A stretch of DNA of 6,874 bases from CAZEJK01 sp964512045 (GTDB lineage: Bacteria > Acidobacteriota > Thermoanaerobaculia > Thermoanaerobaculales > Sulfomarinibacteraceae). Each line of letters starts with the position of its first letter. Positions within the stretch are counted from its first letter, which is position 1. Below are positions 3,848 through 6,874 of this stretch, piece after piece. The DNA lies in NCBI GenBank assembly GCA_964512045.1, contig CAZEJK010000268.1:1-6874 (forward strand). The letters run 5' to 3'. The notes under the pieces were generated by a model. The model made no database searches, was not told the origin of the DNA, and was given only the letters and a program-made list of their open reading frames with translations. A program made the position numbers and the translations under genes.

Positions 3848-6703
3848 ATGTGGGGCTGTGACATGAACCGAAAGACAACAAAGCTTCGACTGGCAGAGCA
3901 CGCGGTGGCGCTGTCATTGGTGATCTGTGGCGCCGGCATCGGGCCGGCGGCCGGTCAGGGTATCGACATCAATCAGGGTGGCGACGCGGCGGTGGGATTG
4001 GTACCGAGCCAGCTGAGCGTCATCCAGAACCGGCTCGTGTTCAGCGGTGACGATGGGCTGTACGGCAAAGAGCCGTGGGTGAGCAATGGCAGCACCGCCA
4101 CCGCACAGCTTGCAGACGTGTGGCCAGGGTTGGGCGGATCGGCTCCCACGTACTTCGTCGACCTCAATGGCACCATGCTGTTCGCCGCAACTGGCAGTGA
4201 CGACGGATGCGCAATCTGGAGGAGCGACCTGACTCCAGGTGACGCCCACCTGGTCGCGGCCTCGACTCCAGAAAGCACCTGCCCGGCCTTTTTGACCGTG
4301 GTCGGAGACTATGTCTACTACAGCCAGAATCACCCCGACTTCGGCTTCGAGCTGATGCGGACCGACGGCACCGCCCTCGGGACTCAGCGCTTTGACATCA
4401 ATCCGGGCCCGGGCGACTCCTACCCTTCGGGGTTTACCGCAGTCGGCGATGTGGTCTACTTCAAAGCCAACAACGGCGCGGACGGAGTCGAGCTCCATCG
4501 CGTTCTGGCGGACGGGACCCACGAGCAGGTGATCGATTTGTTTCCGGGTCCGGACAGCTCCAGCCCGTCCGATCTGATCCACGTTGGTGGATCAACCGTT
4601 GTCTTTCGGGCCGACGACGGCACCAGCGGCAAAGAGCTGTGGCGTACGGATGGCGTAACCACCACCCTGGTGGCGGACATCAACCCGGGCAGCGCCTCGA
4701 GCACTCCGACACTCATGTTACAGATGTCCCCAGGAGTCATCGTCTTTCGGGCTGCAGGGCCAGGAACCGGCGCCGAGCTCTGGCGCTCCAACGGATCTAC
4801 GGCGAGCCTCGTGAAGGACATCGCCCCCGGAGCCCCGAGCTCAGGGCCGGTGTACTTCACCACGTGGAACGGGCTGCTCTGGTTCAGAGCCGACGACGGG
4901 AGCGCCACCGGGCAGGAGCTGTGGATGAGTGACGGCACCGAGCAGGGCACCTCGCTCGCGGTGGACATAACGCCCGACGGCGACTCGGAGATCTCCGGGC
5001 TGTACCCATTGGCCTCGCAGATGCTGATCGTCATCGTCACATCGGGCCCCGATCCTGACGAGCTCTGGACGACCGACGGCACACAGGCCGGGACCCAGCT
5101 GGTGGCCACATTCGACAGTATTGTGACCTCCTCGAGGGTGGTGAAGGACGGGGTGCTCTACTTCGTCGCCGACGATGGTCTGAGCGGACGCGAGCTGTGG
5201 TCCTCCGATGGCACGCCGGAGAACACCGCTCCAGTCTACGACCACGTCGAACCGGGATCGAAGCCTTCGGATCTCGTGTGGACCGGCAGCGCGCTGCACT
5301 TCATTGCCAGTGACGGCATCAACGGCCGTGAGCTGTGGTCGAGTGACGGGACGGCGTCCGGTACCGCCATGATCGTCGATCTCGAGCCGACCGGGAGTGC
5401 GTTTCCGTTCGGAAGCGATCTGGTGTGGTTCGATGGGTACACCTACTTCGAGCTCGACGATCCGGTGCTCGGGCACGAGCTGTTCCGGACCGATGGCACG
5501 GCCGGGGGCACGGGGATCTTCGTCGACCTCAAGCCTGGCGCGGACTCGAGCTACCCGGAAGGGCTACTGGTCGGAGCGACCCATCTGCTGTGGATCGCGG
5601 ACCATCCCGACGAGCGCGACGAGATCATGGCGACCGACGGTCTGTCAGTGAGCCGACTGGACACCAACCCTGTCGGCGTTGATGGGGGCTTCTTCAGGCT
5701 CGAGGGGACGTCGTTTGGCAGCCGCATGGTTGTGGCGGCGTACGGTAACGGCATCGGTGAGGAGGTGTTCGCCACCGACGGTACCCCGGGGGGCACCGAG
5801 CTCATCGCCGATATCGAGCCGGGCCTCGATTCGTCCATTCCAGAGGAGTTCGGCGCCGGTCTGGGACTGGTGTTCTTCAGAGCCGAGACCACCGCCGAGG
5901 GCAGGGAGCCGTGGGTCACCAACGGCGAGGTCGGCGACGCGACGATGCTCGGCGACCTGATCCCAGGCCCGGACGACTCGACCCCGGGCGACTTCGTCGA
6001 GGCCGGAGGTCAGGTGTTCTTCGTAGCCGGCCATCCGGTGGCCGGCACCTCGTTGTGGGTCACGAACGGTACCCCGGAGGGCACGAAGCAGATCTTCGAT
6101 CTCGATCCCGACGGGGCCAATGGTCCTGGTGGTATACAGCTCGTACCAGTCGGTGACCGGGTGATGTTCTACGCGCACGACCCGGCGTTCGGCGACGAGC
6201 CGATGGTCTCCGACGGGACCGTGCCCGGCACCTTCCGCCTGCGGGACATCAACCCCGGGCCGGCGTCCTCCTTCCTGAGACCGTTTGCCGAAGAGCCCAC
6301 CACCGATCCAACACCGGTCGGCGACCAGGTCTACTTCATTGCCGACGACGGGATCCATGGCTTCGAGCTGTGGGTCACAGACGGGACGTCCGAAGGCACC
6401 CAGCTGGCGTGGGACGTCAACCCGGGCCCATCGGGCTCCAATCTGAAGAACCTGACCGCCGGCGGGCCCTGGACGCTGTTCTTCACCGCCAACGACTCGG
6501 TGATCGGCGAGGAGCTGTTCCGATACTCGGTACCGGGAGGCGATGTCACCGACGACGGCATCCTCGACGCCGCCGATCTCGCAGTCACGATCCGGGTGAT
6601 CACCGATGCCGGCTTCATCCCTCCCGGCAACCCCGACTGCACCGGCAGCGGAGCCCCAATCGACAGCGCCGATCTCACGTGCCTTCTCGATGCGATCTAC
6701 TGA
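3848..6703 (+). CDS. Secreted ELWxxDGT-repeat protein with dockerin-like C-terminus (paralogue B)
   Basis: This 951-residue protein is a full-length paralogue of the one at 244-3084, with the same order: signal peptide (MNRKTTKLRLAEH, hydrophobic core, PAAGQG), opening half repeat, 17 ELWxxDGT-type repeats from residue 75, closing ELFRYS near 889, and a dockerin-like tail (898-951). Both keep the same irregular repeats: EPWVSNGS in repeat 1, a cysteine-bearing IWRSDLTPGD in repeat 2, LADGTHEQVIDLFPGPDSS in repeat 4. The five extra residues relative to A lie in three repeats: two in repeat 12, one in 15, two in 16. Mature cysteines are at 121, 145, 931 and 945, matching A. The start at 3848 has AAGGAG 9 bases upstream; ATG 3863 is an alternative. 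The open frame extends back to 3695 across the hicB start, which cannot be coding on both strands. It is probably exported, perhaps as an adhesin or a surface or matrix protein; no catalytic domain is seen and the substrate is unknown. Confidence 0.88.
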   Translation: MWGCDMNRKTTKLRLAEHAVALSLVICGAGIGPAAGQGIDINQGGDAAVGLVPSQLSVIQNRLVFSGDDGLYGKEPWVSNGSTATAQLADVWPGLGGSAPTYFVDLNGTMLFAATGSDDGCAIWRSDLTPGDAHLVAASTPESTCPAFLTVVGDYVYYSQNHPDFGFELMRTDGTALGTQRFDINPGPGDSYPSGFTAVGDVVYFKANNGADGVELHRVLADGTHEQVIDLFPGPDSSSPSDLIHVGGSTVVFRADDGTSGKELWRTDGVTTTLVADINPGSASSTPTLMLQMSPGVIVFRAAGPGTGAELWRSNGSTASLVKDIAPGAPSSGPVYFTTWNGLLWFRADDGSATGQELWMSDGTEQGTSLAVDITPDGDSEISGLYPLASQMLIVIVTSGPDPDELWTTDGTQAGTQLVATFDSIVTSSRVVKDGVLYFVADDGLSGRELWSSDGTPENTAPVYDHVEPGSKPSDLVWTGSALHFIASDGINGRELWSSDGTASGTAMIVDLEPTGSAFPFGSDLVWFDGYTYFELDDPVLGHELFRTDGTAGGTGIFVDLKPGADSSYPEGLLVGATHLLWIADHPDERDEIMATDGLSVSRLDTNPVGVDGGFFRLEGTSFGSRMVVAAYGNGIGEEVFATDGTPGGTELIADIEPGLDSSIPEEFGAGLGLVFFRAETTAEGREPWVTNGEVGDATMLGDLIPGPDDSTPGDFVEAGGQVFFVAGHPVAGTSLWVTNGTPEGTKQIFDLDPDGANGPGGIQLVPVGDRVMFYAHDPAFGDEPMVSDGTVPGTFRLRDINPGPASSFLRPFAEEPTTDPTPVGDQVYFIADDGIHGFELWVTDGTSEGTQLAWDVNPGPSGSNLKNLTAGGPWTLFFTANDSVIGEELFRYSVPGGDVTDDGILDAADLAVTIRVITDAGFIPPGNPDCTGSGAPIDSADLTCLLDAIY
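6539..6700 (+). other. Dockerin-like module of paralogue B
   Basis: Residues 898-951 repeat the tail of paralogue A. The first loop is GDVTDDGILDAADL and the second PDCTGSGAPIDSADL. The DNA at 6564-6653 is identical to 2945-3034 without one synonymous change. The second loop has lost the Asp that A has after GSG, which weakens a calcium role for that loop further. Confidence 0.65.
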
Positions 6704-6740
6704 GAAAGGAAACCGGCCGACCACTTTTTGCAGAACCCGA
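6704..6740. other. 3' flank of paralogue B
   Basis: This short non-coding stretch contains a run of five T (6725-6729), but no convincing stem precedes it, so it is not called a terminator. It leads directly into the palindromic repeat at 6741. Confidence 0.4.
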
Positions 6741-6811
6741 GGAGCGCGGACGTCCCGTCCGCAGGGTTGCGCCTGCGGCGAGGTCGGATGCGGACAAGAT
6801 GTCCGCGCTCC
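6741..6811. repeat. Palindromic intergenic repeat pair
   Basis: A 22-base unit at 6741-6762 begins GGAGCGCGGACGTC and ends GTCCGC. A second unit lies inverted at 6790-6811 and matches it at 19 of 22 positions. Each unit is itself a small palindrome: GCGGAC at 6746-6751 pairs with GTCCGC at 6757-6762 over a 5-base loop. The pair can therefore fold as one large stem-loop or as two small ones, around a 27-base GC-rich centre (6763-6789). This resembles dispersed REP-like intergenic elements. No transposase is present. It could also terminate paralogue B transcription from either direction. Confidence 0.65.
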
Positions 6812-6856
6812 CTGCTTGAGCGTGAGCTAGCAGGGTGAAGACGTTCGGCGTGCGAC

Positions 6857-6874
6857 AGGAGCGCGGACGTCCCG
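6857..6874. repeat. Third palindromic unit, cut by the window edge
   Basis: Eighteen bases here are identical to 6740-6757, the first part of the direct-orientation unit of the neighbouring repeat, 117 bases downstream. The window ends before the second arm, so the element probably continues, perhaps as an array of alternating units. Confidence 0.6.

Larger units (their letters stand above)
3762..6706 (+). repeat. Long direct repeat, copy B
   Basis: This is the second copy of the duplicated gene with its leader, about 3.6 kb downstream of copy A in the same orientation. The spacer between copies holds hicBA and non-coding DNA with no counterpart on the far side. Recombination between copies could delete or amplify the locus, removing hicBA in a deletion. 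Confidence 0.7.

Noticed and set aside
5645..6724. 359-residue open frame on the minus strand opposite paralogue B
   Set aside because: It lies wholly antisense to a well-supported gene, is Val/Gly/Asp/Arg-rich in the pattern created by GC-biased codons, and shows no recognisable domain. A similar antisense frame opposite paralogue A mirrors it for the same reason.
6704..6730. Intrinsic terminator at the T-run after paralogue B
   Set aside because: No stable stem precedes the five T residues.

Overview
The window is GC-rich bacterial DNA. Hand counts give about 70% G+C in four sampled 60-base stretches of the two large genes. Two very large, closely related secreted proteins dominate it, in the same orientation, with a small toxin-antitoxin pair on the opposite strand between them. 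The large proteins are arrays of ELWxxDGT repeats ending in a dockerin-like calcium-binding module. Together with the high G+C, this suggests an environmental bacterium from a group rich in large exported repeat proteins, such as Acidobacteriota, Planctomycetota or Myxococcota. No ribosomal or housekeeping gene is present, so the phylum is a guess.

Layout. Positions 1-243 are non-coding, with a perfect hairpin (104-126) and, from about 160, a leader that recurs upstream of the second large gene. Positions 244-3084 (+) encode paralogue A: signal peptide, half repeat, 17 ELWxxDGT repeats, closing half repeat, dockerin-like tail. Positions 3085-3337 hold no gene but two stem-loops. Positions 3711-3338 (-) are a hicB-hicA type II toxin-antitoxin operon (antitoxin first, 4-base overlap) with G+C near 58%, clearly lower than its flanks. 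Positions 3712-3847 are the divergent intergenic region between hicB and paralogue B. Positions 3848-6703 (+) encode paralogue B, with the same architecture as A. Positions 6704-6874 are non-coding and carry a palindromic intergenic repeat: an inverted pair of units at 6741-6811 and a third unit cut by the window edge at 6857-6874.

How it fits together. The two large genes derive from one ancestral gene by duplication of a unit of about 2.9 kb that included the leader, because repeat-specific oddities are shared position by position. They have since diverged unevenly: some repeats carry indels, while the ribosome-binding/start region (43 nt) and part of the dockerin-like module (90 nt) are identical. 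The hicBA cassette lies exactly in the gap between the two copies. It could stabilise the locus or simply be a passenger; nothing links its chemistry to the repeat proteins. No CRISPR array, tRNA, rRNA, transposase or phage gene was seen.
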